A stretch of DNA of 39,210 bases, from positions 1 through 39,210 of the forward strand of contig CANJQI010000033.1 in assembly GCA_947476215.1 (NCBI GenBank), written 5' to 3'. Made by a program: the position numbers and the translations under genes. The stretch comes from Betaproteobacteria bacterium (GTDB taxonomy: Bacteria > Pseudomonadota > Gammaproteobacteria > Burkholderiales > SG8-41). Positions 32,813 to 39,210 of the stretch are shown one piece after another; positions within the stretch are counted from its first letter, which is position 1, and every line of letters begins with the position of its first letter. The notes below the pieces were generated by a model, which saw only the letters and a list, made by a program, of their open reading frames with translations, did not search any database and was not told where the DNA came from.

Positions 32813-33595
32813 ATGGAACTCGGACTCAAGAACAAGGTAGGCATCATCACGGGCGCCAGTCGCGGCATAGGTGCGGAGACGGCGCGCGTGCTGGCGCGCG
32901 AAGGTTGCTCGCTCGTTTTGGCGGCACGCGACGCGGCGGAACTGGCGCGCAGGGTGGAAGAGGCCCGTGATGCCGGCGGGCAGGCGTTGGCGTTCCCGGT
33001 CGATTTGTGCACCCCGGCTTCGGCGGCGGCGATGGTTGAGGCGGCCGTGGCCAAGTATGGTCATTTCGATTTTATCGTCGCGAATGCGGGCGCGGCGAAG
33101 ATGGGGGACATTCTGGATCTGACAGATGACGACTGGCATGGCGGATTTGAGCTCAAGTTTTTCGGTCATGTGCGTCTGATTAAAGCCGCATGGCCGCATC
33201 TGAAGGCGCGGCGCGGGTCCATCGTCCTGATCGCTGGGGCGGCGGGCCGTACTCCGGGATCGACGGGGCTGGTCACGGGGGCGATCAATTCGGCTTTGTT
33301 TAATTTGAACAAGGGACTGGCCACGCGTGGCATTGCCGATGGAATTCAGGTCAATGCGATCAGTCCCGGTGCCGTCCGCACCGACCGTTATATTGTTCGA
33401 CTACGCAAGGCAGCGCAGTCGAACAACATCACCGAAGCAGAAGCTGAACGACGCGTGGTCGCGGAACATGGCGTGACGCGCGTAGGGGAGCCGGCGGATA
33501 TCGCCGGTATGATCAGTTTTGTGCTCAGCCGGCACGGGAATTTGTTGCAGGGCGCGGTCATCGATATGGATGGCGGCAAGACCAAGGGCGTGTGA
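32813..33595 (+). CDS. Short-chain dehydrogenase fold protein without the catalytic triad
   Basis: 260 residues of the classical SDR fold. The cofactor site is intact: ITGASRGIGAETARVLAREG, VANAGAAKMGD, and VNAISPGAVRTDRY at the end. The catalytic residues are not: aligned without gaps to FabG-type enzymes, the catalytic Ser is Gly (IVLIAGAAGRTPG), and Y-x-x-x-K becomes T-x-x-x-N (LVTGAINSALFNLNKG). It may bind NAD(P) without oxidoreductase activity, or use other residues. Lies between Bug 5 and Bug 6, likely the same pathway. ATG 32813; GGAAATAGGG lies 10-20 nt upstream. Confidence 0.9.
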   Translation: MELGLKNKVGIITGASRGIGAETARVLAREGCSLVLAARDAAELARRVEEARDAGGQALAFPVDLCTPASAAAMVEAAVAKYGHFDFIVANAGAAKMGDILDLTDDDWHGGFELKFFGHVRLIKAAWPHLKARRGSIVLIAGAAGRTPGSTGLVTGAINSALFNLNKGLATRGIADGIQVNAISPGAVRTDRYIVRLRKAAQSNNITEAEAERRVVAEHGVTRVGEPADIAGMISFVLSRHGNLLQGAVIDMDGGKTKGV

Positions 33596-33631
33596 GCTAG
33601 CTGCTGTTAACCCCTCATGGAGATCACAAGG

Positions 33632-34606
33632 ATGAACAAGGCCGGCAGCCCCGCAGTTTTTGCGTTGCTAGTTCTCGTGCCTGCAATAGGCGCGCCGTCT
33701 ACCAGCGTCGCGGCGGAATATCCGGAAAAGGCGCTGACCGCCATCGTTCCGTTCGCCGCCGGCAGTTCAACCGACACCATGACCCGCCGCATCAGCCCGT
33801 TATTGTCCAAGGCATTGGGCCAGCAAATCATCATAGAAAACAAACCCGGAGCGGATGGTCGCATCGGCATAGAGGCGCTCACCAAGGCCGCCTCCGACGG
33901 ATATGCAATTTTGTTCAGTGGGCAGGCAGTCGCTCTTGCGCCGGCATTGCGCAGGAATGTGCCTTGGGACCCACGCCAGATTCAGCCGGTCGCGGAATTG
34001 GGACAGAGTCCATACGTGATTGCGGTGAATGCCACTGTGCCCGCAAAGAGCCTGATGGAATTTTTGAATCTCGTCAAAAAGAATCCCGACAAACTGAATG
34101 GCTCAGCGGGCGGCAATTCGACTGAAATGTCGATCGCGCTATTCCGCATCAAGACCGGAACTCGCGTCACCACCGTGCCGTACAAGGGCACTGGTCTCGC
34201 GGCTACCGCGGTGGGCAGCGGCGAGGTCGATTTTGCGATCATGGATGCATCGGCATGGACAGCATTTCTTTCGTCCGGTCGCGTGCGCGCACTGGCGGTT
34301 GCGGGCGAAAGACGCCTGTCTTCATTGCCCAACGTGCCGACTGCCGCGGAAGCAGGGTTGCCGGATTTCACGGTAGGTACCATGTTCGGCGTCTATACCA
34401 AGGCAGGATCTCCGTCCGGCGCCGTGCAGCGGCTGAATGCCGAGATCAACCGTATCATAGTGTCTCCGGAAGTTGTGAAAGGCCTGAATCAATTGGGGCT
34501 GGAACCGATTCCGAAAAGCGTCGAAGCATTTACGCAGCAATATGTGAACGACCTGGCGAAGTGGAAGGATCTCGTCAAGCGTGCGAACATACCGATGACC
34601 GATTGA
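33632..34606 (+). CDS. Bug-family periplasmic binding protein 6 (classic loop type)
   Basis: 324 residues from ATG 33632 with GGAG 10-13 nt upstream; an ATG at 33617 is in frame. Signal peptide SPAVFALLVLVPAIGA with cleavage before the mature start AEYPEKALTAIVPFAAG. Unlike Bugs 1-5 and 8 it keeps the classic loops: IVPFAAGSSTD and ENKPGADGRIGIEALTKA. Also VPWDPRQIQPVAELGQ, AGGNSTEMSIALFRIK, VPYKGTGLAATAVGSGEVDF. Its closest relative is the adjacent Bug 7; the two look like a tandem duplication. Confidence 0.93.
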   Translation: MNKAGSPAVFALLVLVPAIGAPSTSVAAEYPEKALTAIVPFAAGSSTDTMTRRISPLLSKALGQQIIIENKPGADGRIGIEALTKAASDGYAILFSGQAVALAPALRRNVPWDPRQIQPVAELGQSPYVIAVNATVPAKSLMEFLNLVKKNPDKLNGSAGGNSTEMSIALFRIKTGTRVTTVPYKGTGLAATAVGSGEVDFAIMDASAWTAFLSSGRVRALAVAGERRLSSLPNVPTAAEAGLPDFTVGTMFGVYTKAGSPSGAVQRLNAEINRIIVSPEVVKGLNQLGLEPIPKSVEAFTQQYVNDLAKWKDLVKRANIPMTD

Positions 34607-34634
34607 GGTCATGAAATCCAATGGGAAAAGGTCA

Positions 34635-35609
34635 ATGAACAGGCTCCGGTCTTTTGCAACACTGGCATCAGTTATTTTCACGATTTCGATTGCGACGCCG
34701 GTGGCCGGCATCGCGGCCGAGTATCCCGAGCGCGCGATCACGGCGATTGTGCCGTTCGCGGCGGGCAGTTCGAATGACATCATGGCGCGCCGTATCAGTC
34801 CTCCGCTCTCGAAAGCGCTGGGGCAACAGATCGTCATCGACAACAAGCCCGGCGCCGATGGCCGTATCGGCATCGAGGCGCTGGCGAAAGCGGCGGCAGA
34901 TGGCTATACGATACTCTTCAGTGGTGGGGCGGTTGCCTTGATTCCGGCCGTCCGAAAGAACGTGCCGTGGGACCCTCGTCAGATACAGCCTGTTGCCGAA
35001 TTGGGGCAAAGCGCGTACGTGATTGCGGTCAACTCAACAGTACCGGCGAAAACTCTGACTGAATTGATCAACCTGGCGAAGAAATACCCGGGGAAACTGA
35101 ACGCATCGGCAGGCGGAAACTCGACCGAGATGGCAATCTCGCTGTTTCGTATCAAGACGGGTACCCGCATGGAAACCATACCTTACAAAGGGACCGGCAT
35201 CGCGGCGACGGCGGTCGCCAGTGGTGAAGTCGATTTCGCCATCATGGATGGATCCGCCTGGGTAAGTTTGATTCCGTCGGGACGCGTGCGTGCACTTGCG
35301 GTGGCGGGAGAAAAACGTCTTTCGACGCTGCCCAATGTGCCTACGACCCGGGAAGCCGGCCTGCCCGACTATGTGAACGGGACAATGTTTGGCGTTTATA
35401 CCAAGGCCGGATCGCCGCCGGCGGTGGTGCAACGGCTTAACGCGGAAATCAACAGGATTATCATGTCGCCGGACGTATCCAATGGATTGAAGCAGGTCGG
35501 CCTGGAACCCAATCCGAAAAGCGTGGACGAGTTCACGCGCCAGTACGTAAACGATCTGGCGAAGTGGAAGGATCTGGTGACGCGCGCAAAAATTCCCATG
35601 ACCGATTAG
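34635..35609 (+). CDS. Bug-family periplasmic binding protein 7 (duplicate of 6)
   Basis: 324 residues from ATG 34635, the same length as Bug 6; an ATG at 34611, 4 nt after the Bug 6 stop, is in frame. Signal peptide FATLASVIFTISIATPVAGI, mature start AEYPERAITAIVPFAAG. The loops IVPFAAGSSND and DNKPGADGRIGIEALAKA are shared with Bug 6, as are VPWDPRQIQPVAELGQ and DLAKWKDLV near the C terminus. The residue after GSS differs (Asn-Asp for Thr-Asp), as do scattered surface positions, so the ligand could differ slightly. Upstream of the thiolase gene. Confidence 0.93.
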   Translation: MNRLRSFATLASVIFTISIATPVAGIAAEYPERAITAIVPFAAGSSNDIMARRISPPLSKALGQQIVIDNKPGADGRIGIEALAKAAADGYTILFSGGAVALIPAVRKNVPWDPRQIQPVAELGQSAYVIAVNSTVPAKTLTELINLAKKYPGKLNASAGGNSTEMAISLFRIKTGTRMETIPYKGTGIAATAVASGEVDFAIMDGSAWVSLIPSGRVRALAVAGEKRLSTLPNVPTTREAGLPDYVNGTMFGVYTKAGSPPAVVQRLNAEINRIIMSPDVSNGLKQVGLEPNPKSVDEFTRQYVNDLAKWKDLVTRAKIPMTD

Positions 35610-35676
35610 GTTCACATAACACCATGAAACTAAATAGATATTTGCGGTTCCGCGCGCTTGATGGCAGGGCGTGTGC

Positions 35677-36858
35677 ATGAACATGCGGGGTGCGGTTTCC
35701 ATCGTGGGTGTCGGATCATCCGGGCTGTCACGTTCGTCCACCGAAACGCCGATCACCATGGCCGAACGCGCCGTATCCATGGCGCTTGCGGACGCAGGTC
35801 TCGAACGCCGGCAGATAGATGGGCTCGTCAATCAGATCGGTTCGCCGCGCGGCCCCGATTATGATCGCGCCGCGAGCCTGCTGGGTCTTGAGGTGCGGTT
35901 TGGGGCGCAGCCATGGAGTCACGGTCGTTTTGCAGCCACGGTGCTGCAACACGCCGCGATGGCGCTGACGTGGGGGCTGGCCGACTATGTGCTGTGCCTT
36001 GCCGCTTACCGTAGCAGCAATTTCGGCAAGCACGGCAGCAAGGAACGCAATACGTATGCGGAATCGCTGCGCGACGGAGGCGGACCGCACGCCGAAACGC
36101 CGCATACGGGATTGACGGCGCCGTCTGGCGCCACCGCGCTGGCGACGCAGCGCTACTTTCACAAATATGGCATAGACCCCGCCAAGCTCGCAGCAATACC
36201 GCTCGCGTTCAGACGCCATGCGCGGCTCAATCCGGGCGCGGTCATGCAGGGTGAACTCGATCTGGACAAGTATCTGAAGTCGCGTTACATCATAGAACCG
36301 CTGCGGTTGCTGGATTGCTCGGTGATCGTCGACGGCGCGGTGGCGATGATATTGACGCGCACGGATCGCGCGCGCGATTGCCCCAAGGCGCCGGTCAAAC
36401 TGCTGGGCGTGCAAGGACTGCACGCCGGGCCCAACGAATTCATTTTCGGGTTGCGCGGCCTCGGCATTGATCAGGCCAGCGTCTTCGACGAACAGCCACG
36501 CTGGCAGGATCAGCTCGTCTATCGCATGGCAGGGGTGGGGCCAAAAGACATCGGCACGCTGCACATCTATGATGCGTTTTCGCCGCAGTTGTTGTTTGTG
36601 CTGGAACGGTTCGGTTTCTGCGCTCCGGGCGAAGCGGCCGACTGGGTGCAGGGCGGCCGCATTGAGCTCGGCGGCGAACTGCCGTGTAACACCAGTGGCG
36701 GGCATTTGTCGGAAGGGCAGCTTAACGGCTGGGGGCAGATACTTGAAATCGTCAAGCAGTTGCGCGGAGAAGCGGGGGCGCGCCAGATCCAGGATCTGCG
36801 CCTCGCGCAGTGGGCGACCACGGTAGGAGACTCTATTATTTTCGGCCTCGATGCCTGA
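35677..36858 (+). CDS. Thiolase-family protein of the lipid-transfer (SCP-x/Ltp) type
   Basis: 393 residues. Recognisable blocks are SIVGVGSSGLSRSS, SMALADAGLERRQIDGLVNQ, the central VQGLHAGPNEF region, HIYDAFSPQLLFVLERFGF and the C-terminal CNTSGGHLSEGQLNGWGQIL, which is the nonspecific lipid-transfer thiolase signature. Such proteins pair with a DUF35 OB-fold protein as retro-aldolases or thiolases that shorten CoA-linked side chains, as in bacterial steroid catabolism. The DUF35 partner follows after 12 nt. ATG 35677 (AGGG 8-11 nt upstream); a GTG at 35671 and an ATG at 35683 are possible. The substrate is not evident. Confidence 0.9.
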   Translation: MNMRGAVSIVGVGSSGLSRSSTETPITMAERAVSMALADAGLERRQIDGLVNQIGSPRGPDYDRAASLLGLEVRFGAQPWSHGRFAATVLQHAAMALTWGLADYVLCLAAYRSSNFGKHGSKERNTYAESLRDGGGPHAETPHTGLTAPSGATALATQRYFHKYGIDPAKLAAIPLAFRRHARLNPGAVMQGELDLDKYLKSRYIIEPLRLLDCSVIVDGAVAMILTRTDRARDCPKAPVKLLGVQGLHAGPNEFIFGLRGLGIDQASVFDEQPRWQDQLVYRMAGVGPKDIGTLHIYDAFSPQLLFVLERFGFCAPGEAADWVQGGRIELGGELPCNTSGGHLSEGQLNGWGQILEIVKQLRGEAGARQIQDLRLAQWATTVGDSIIFGLDA

Positions 36859-36870
36859 CAGGAAAATGAC

Positions 36871-37302
36871 ATGACAGCCATCATCAAACGCACGTTTCCT
36901 ATAGATCCCGCGCAGTTGCTGCCAGCGATCACCCCGGATAATGAGCCATTCTGGAGCGCACTGACCAAAGGTCATTTGCAACTGCAGGCGTGCGACGGCT
37001 GCGGCAAAGTTCGCTACCCGATTGCACCCGTGTGCCCGCATTGCGGCGGCAATGAATGGAAGTGGCGCCAGATGTCGGGCGAGGGCACGGTATTCAGCTT
37101 TGCGCGGTTTCATCGCAGCTATCTGCCGGAATTCGAAGACCTGATGCCGTACGTGGTTGCCAGCGTTGAGCTTGCAGAGGGTGTGCGCATATTCGGGCGG
37201 CTGGTGGGGCGCGACGTTAAGCCGCAGATCGGCCAGCCGGTGCGGCTGGTGATCGAGGAATGGCCCGACGGACGCTGCGTTGCAGCCTTCGAATTAGTTT
37301 AA
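36871..37302 (+). CDS. DUF35 OB-fold protein with zinc ribbon
   Basis: 143 residues. A rubredoxin-like zinc ribbon is formed by Cys41 and Cys44 (CDGCGK) and Cys55 and Cys58 (CPHCGG), followed by an OB-fold domain (GTVFSFARFHRSYLPEF, VVASVELAEGVRIFGRLVG). These are obligate partners of lipid-transfer thiolases, in which the OB domain closes the acyl-CoA site. It is 12 nt downstream of the thiolase and 24 nt upstream of the CoA transferase, so the three form a unit. Confidence 0.95.
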   Translation: MTAIIKRTFPIDPAQLLPAITPDNEPFWSALTKGHLQLQACDGCGKVRYPIAPVCPHCGGNEWKWRQMSGEGTVFSFARFHRSYLPEFEDLMPYVVASVELAEGVRIFGRLVGRDVKPQIGQPVRLVIEEWPDGRCVAAFELV

Positions 37303-37326
37303 GAGAGCAAGGAAAGGTCAGTAATC

Positions 37327-38514
37327 ATGATGGCATTGGAAGGCATACGCATGATCGATTTCAGCGATCATGCTTCGGGACCCGTGTGTTCGATGACTCT
37401 GGCGGATCAGGGCGCCGACGTCATCAAGATCGAACCCATAGGCGGCGAGAACTCGCGGCGCTGGGGACATGCGAGATTTGGCGAAAACGATCAGTTCAGC
37501 TCCATCTATCTCGCACTCAACCGCAACAAAAAGAGTATTGCGGTGAATCTCAAGAGCCCCAAGGGTGTGGAGCTTGCACTGAAGCTCATCGCCTCCGCCG
37601 ATGTCGTGCTAGAAAATATGAAGGTTGGCGTCATGGAGCGGCTGGGTCTGGGGTATGAAGCCTGTGCACGCGTCAATCCGCGCATCGTGTACTGCAGTTT
37701 GACCGCTTTCGGCGCCACCGGACCGCTCGCCAAAGAGCCCGGTTTCGATCTGCTGATGCAGGCGTATGCAGGGCCGCTCAGCATAACCGGGGAAACTGGC
37801 CGGCCGGCGGTGCGCATCGGCATCTCCGCCATCGATTTTCTGACCGGAGCGCACGGTGCATTCGGCATTGTTGCCGCATTGCGCGAGCGCGACCGTAGCG
37901 GCAAAGGCCAGAAGCTCGATACGTCGCTCTATGAATCTGCCATTCATCTGATGACGCATATCATGGCCGACTATACCGGTACCGGCGTCATGTCCAAGCG
38001 CAGTGGGCCGTATTTTCTTTTTCTCGCGCCGTATGGAATGTTCATGGCGCGCGATCGGGAGTTTTACATCGGCTGTTCCACCGACGCGATGTGGACGCGG
38101 TTATGCAACGAACTCGGGTGGAATGAACTGATGGTGGATCCGCGCTTCAAGACCGCGGGGGATCGCGCGCGCAATCAGGAACAGTTGTACGAGGTTTTGG
38201 TTCCCATCTTCAAGCAACGGGATGCCGCGGAATGGATAGCGATCGCCGCCAGACTGTCTATTCCCAACAGCCTGATCAACGATCTCAGCGAGATCGTGGT
38301 GCAGGAACAGGCGCTGGCCCGGGACGCCGTGATACCCATCAAGGGCATAGAGAATATGCGCACCTCTGGCATACCAATCAAGCTCAACCGCACGCCGGGC
38401 CAGGTGCGCATGGCGCCACCGAAAGTCGGCGAGCACACCGATGAGACGCTTGCCAGCGTCGGGCTGGACAAGGCCGCGATTGCGGCTCTTCGTGAGGAAC
38501 GCGTCGTCGCATGA
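37327..38514 (+). CDS. CaiB/BaiF-type (class III) CoA transferase
   Basis: 395 residues from ATG 37327 (AAAGG upstream; the next codon is also ATG). Family III CoA transferase: IRMIDFSDHASGPVCSMTLA, GADVIKIEP, LNRNKKSIAVNLKSPKG, the catalytic aspartate near residue 141 in EPGFDLLMQAYAG, then RIGISAIDFLTGAHGAFGIV and DTSLYESAIHLM. These enzymes move CoA between carboxylic acids, for example succinyl-CoA to a substrate, through an aspartyl-CoA thioester. It probably activates the acid processed by the thiolase/DUF35 pair, and it is followed 32 nt later by a Bug gene that may bind that acid. Confidence 0.95.
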   Translation: MMALEGIRMIDFSDHASGPVCSMTLADQGADVIKIEPIGGENSRRWGHARFGENDQFSSIYLALNRNKKSIAVNLKSPKGVELALKLIASADVVLENMKVGVMERLGLGYEACARVNPRIVYCSLTAFGATGPLAKEPGFDLLMQAYAGPLSITGETGRPAVRIGISAIDFLTGAHGAFGIVAALRERDRSGKGQKLDTSLYESAIHLMTHIMADYTGTGVMSKRSGPYFLFLAPYGMFMARDREFYIGCSTDAMWTRLCNELGWNELMVDPRFKTAGDRARNQEQLYEVLVPIFKQRDAAEWIAIAARLSIPNSLINDLSEIVVQEQALARDAVIPIKGIENMRTSGIPIKLNRTPGQVRMAPPKVGEHTDETLASVGLDKAAIAALREERVVA

Positions 38515-38546
38515 TGTGGTTGTAGTGTAAGAGGATGGAGTCGCTT

Positions 38547-39210
38547 ATGCGTTTGTCGAGTCTGGCGGTTCGGATGCTGGTCGCCGGAATTTCGTTTTCT
38601 GGCACGAGTGCAGCCTGGGCTCAAACGTCGACAACGGGTTCCCAGCCATTTCCGGTCAAGCCCGTACGCATCGTCGTGTCGGGCATCGGTGGAGGCGCGG
38701 ATGTCGCCGCGCGGCTAATTGGTCAGGGCATTTCAGGTCCGCTGGGACAGCAGGTAGTGGCGGACAATCGTGGTGACGCCGCCATTGCGTCGGAAGTCGT
38801 GGCCAAGGCTGCGCCCGATGGTTATACGCTGCTTCTGCATGGAAGTACCATCTGGCTGTTGCAGTTCATGCGCGACTCAGTGCCGTGGGATCCGATCCGG
38901 GATTTCGCGCCGATAACGCTGGCGGCGAGTTCGCCTAACATTCTGGTCGTGCACCCATCGCTGCCCGTGAAATCCGTGCGTGAGCTGATTGCGCTAGCCA
39001 AAGGGCGGCCGGGCGAGCTCAACTTCGCAACATCTGGAACAGGAAACTCCAACCACCTTGCCGGAGAATTGTTCAAGAGCATGGCCGGTATCAACATTGT
39101 TCGCGTGAACTACAAGGGCGCCGGACAGGCCGTCACGGACCTGATTGGCGGACAGGTGCAGTTGATGTTCCCAAACGCGGCGTTGGCGTCGCCGCTCGTG
39201 AAGTCGGGCA
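38547..39210 (+). CDS. Bug-family periplasmic binding protein 8, 3' end outside window
   Basis: Partial: the frame is open from ATG 38547 (GGAG at 38537-38540) to the window end, about 221 residues. An in-frame ATG at 38535 is the alternative. Signal peptide LAVRMLVAGISFSGTSAAWA, then a short Ser/Thr-rich spacer before FPVKPVRIVVSGIGGGAD. The second loop is DNRGDAAIASE rather than GAGG. Further family blocks are APDGYTLLLHGSTIW, SSPNILVVHPSLPVKSVREL, RPGELNFATSGTGNSNHLAG and VNYKGAGQAVTDLIGGQVQL. Follows the CoA transferase gene on the same strand, probably one transcript. Confidence 0.92.
   Translation, partial: MRLSSLAVRMLVAGISFSGTSAAWAQTSTTGSQPFPVKPVRIVVSGIGGGADVAARLIGQGISGPLGQQVVADNRGDAAIASEVVAKAAPDGYTLLLHGSTIWLLQFMRDSVPWDPIRDFAPITLAASSPNILVVHPSLPVKSVRELIALAKGRPGELNFATSGTGNSNHLAGELFKSMAGINIVRVNYKGAGQAVTDLIGGQVQLMFPNAALASPLVKSG

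Noticed and set aside
35728-37113. 461-codon open frame on the minus strand across the thiolase and DUF35 genes
   Set aside because: Covers two well-supported genes in antisense and has no recognisable motif.
1-39210. CRISPR array, tRNA, rRNA or insertion sequence
   Set aside because: Scanning by eye found no regularly spaced repeats, cloverleaf sequences, rRNA-like blocks, transposase genes or flanking terminal repeats. Faint or short elements could be missed without computation.

Overview
The window (about 59% G+C by eye) looks like a chromosomal piece of a betaproteobacterium, most likely Burkholderiales or a close relative. The two strongest clues are an earP-efp pair, whose EF-P carries arginine at position 32, and eight scattered Bug-type periplasmic binding proteins. 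Orphan Bug genes in such numbers are a hallmark of Bordetella/Cupriavidus-like lineages. I saw no rRNA, tRNA, CRISPR array or insertion sequence.

Layout. 1-5277: the 3' end of an acyl-CoA ligase gene, a tandem pair of transmembrane Ser/Thr kinases with periplasmic EF-hands, and a divergent FAD oxidoreductase that appears to lack its N-terminal FAD motif. 5312-9087: a YqjD/YqjE/YqjK-type envelope operon, a fused and frameshifted stretch (LETM1-like plus DUF2726), then earP and efp. 9096-13201: an amidohydrolase, a frameshifted carboxymuconolactone-decarboxylase-like gene, a frameshifted LRV-repeat membrane protein and an MFS transporter with a premature stop. 13249-19384: a DapA-like protein lacking the catalytic Lys and Tyr, divergent from a Bug gene; a VapBC pair; two more Bug genes; and a TauD-like dioxygenase. 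19707-20273: a cytochrome b561.

20287-27163 is a seven-gene minus-strand array with overlapping or nearly touching genes. In transcription order it holds an OpgH-like glucosyltransferase, an exported protein of unknown function, a RibD-C reductase, an MDR dehydrogenase, a pterin-synthase-like protein without its catalytic residues, a GT4 glycosyltransferase and a methyltransferase. It reads like a pathway for a modified, glycosylated small molecule, possibly pterin-like, next to an envelope-glucan enzyme. This is the best candidate for an undescribed system.

27334-39210: an accessory catabolic region with five Bug genes, a VOC protein, two MmgE/PrpD family proteins, an SDR lacking its catalytic residues, a thiolase/DUF35 pair and a CaiB-type CoA transferase. 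No membrane subunits of a tripartite tricarboxylate transporter are present, so the Bug proteins must work with TctAB-like partners encoded elsewhere or have other roles.

Gene lesions are concentrated between about 4 and 13 kb: one missing N terminus, three frameshifts (two in homopolymers) and one or two nonsense codons. The remainder reads as intact. Either this stretch is decaying or the assembly has uncorrected errors.
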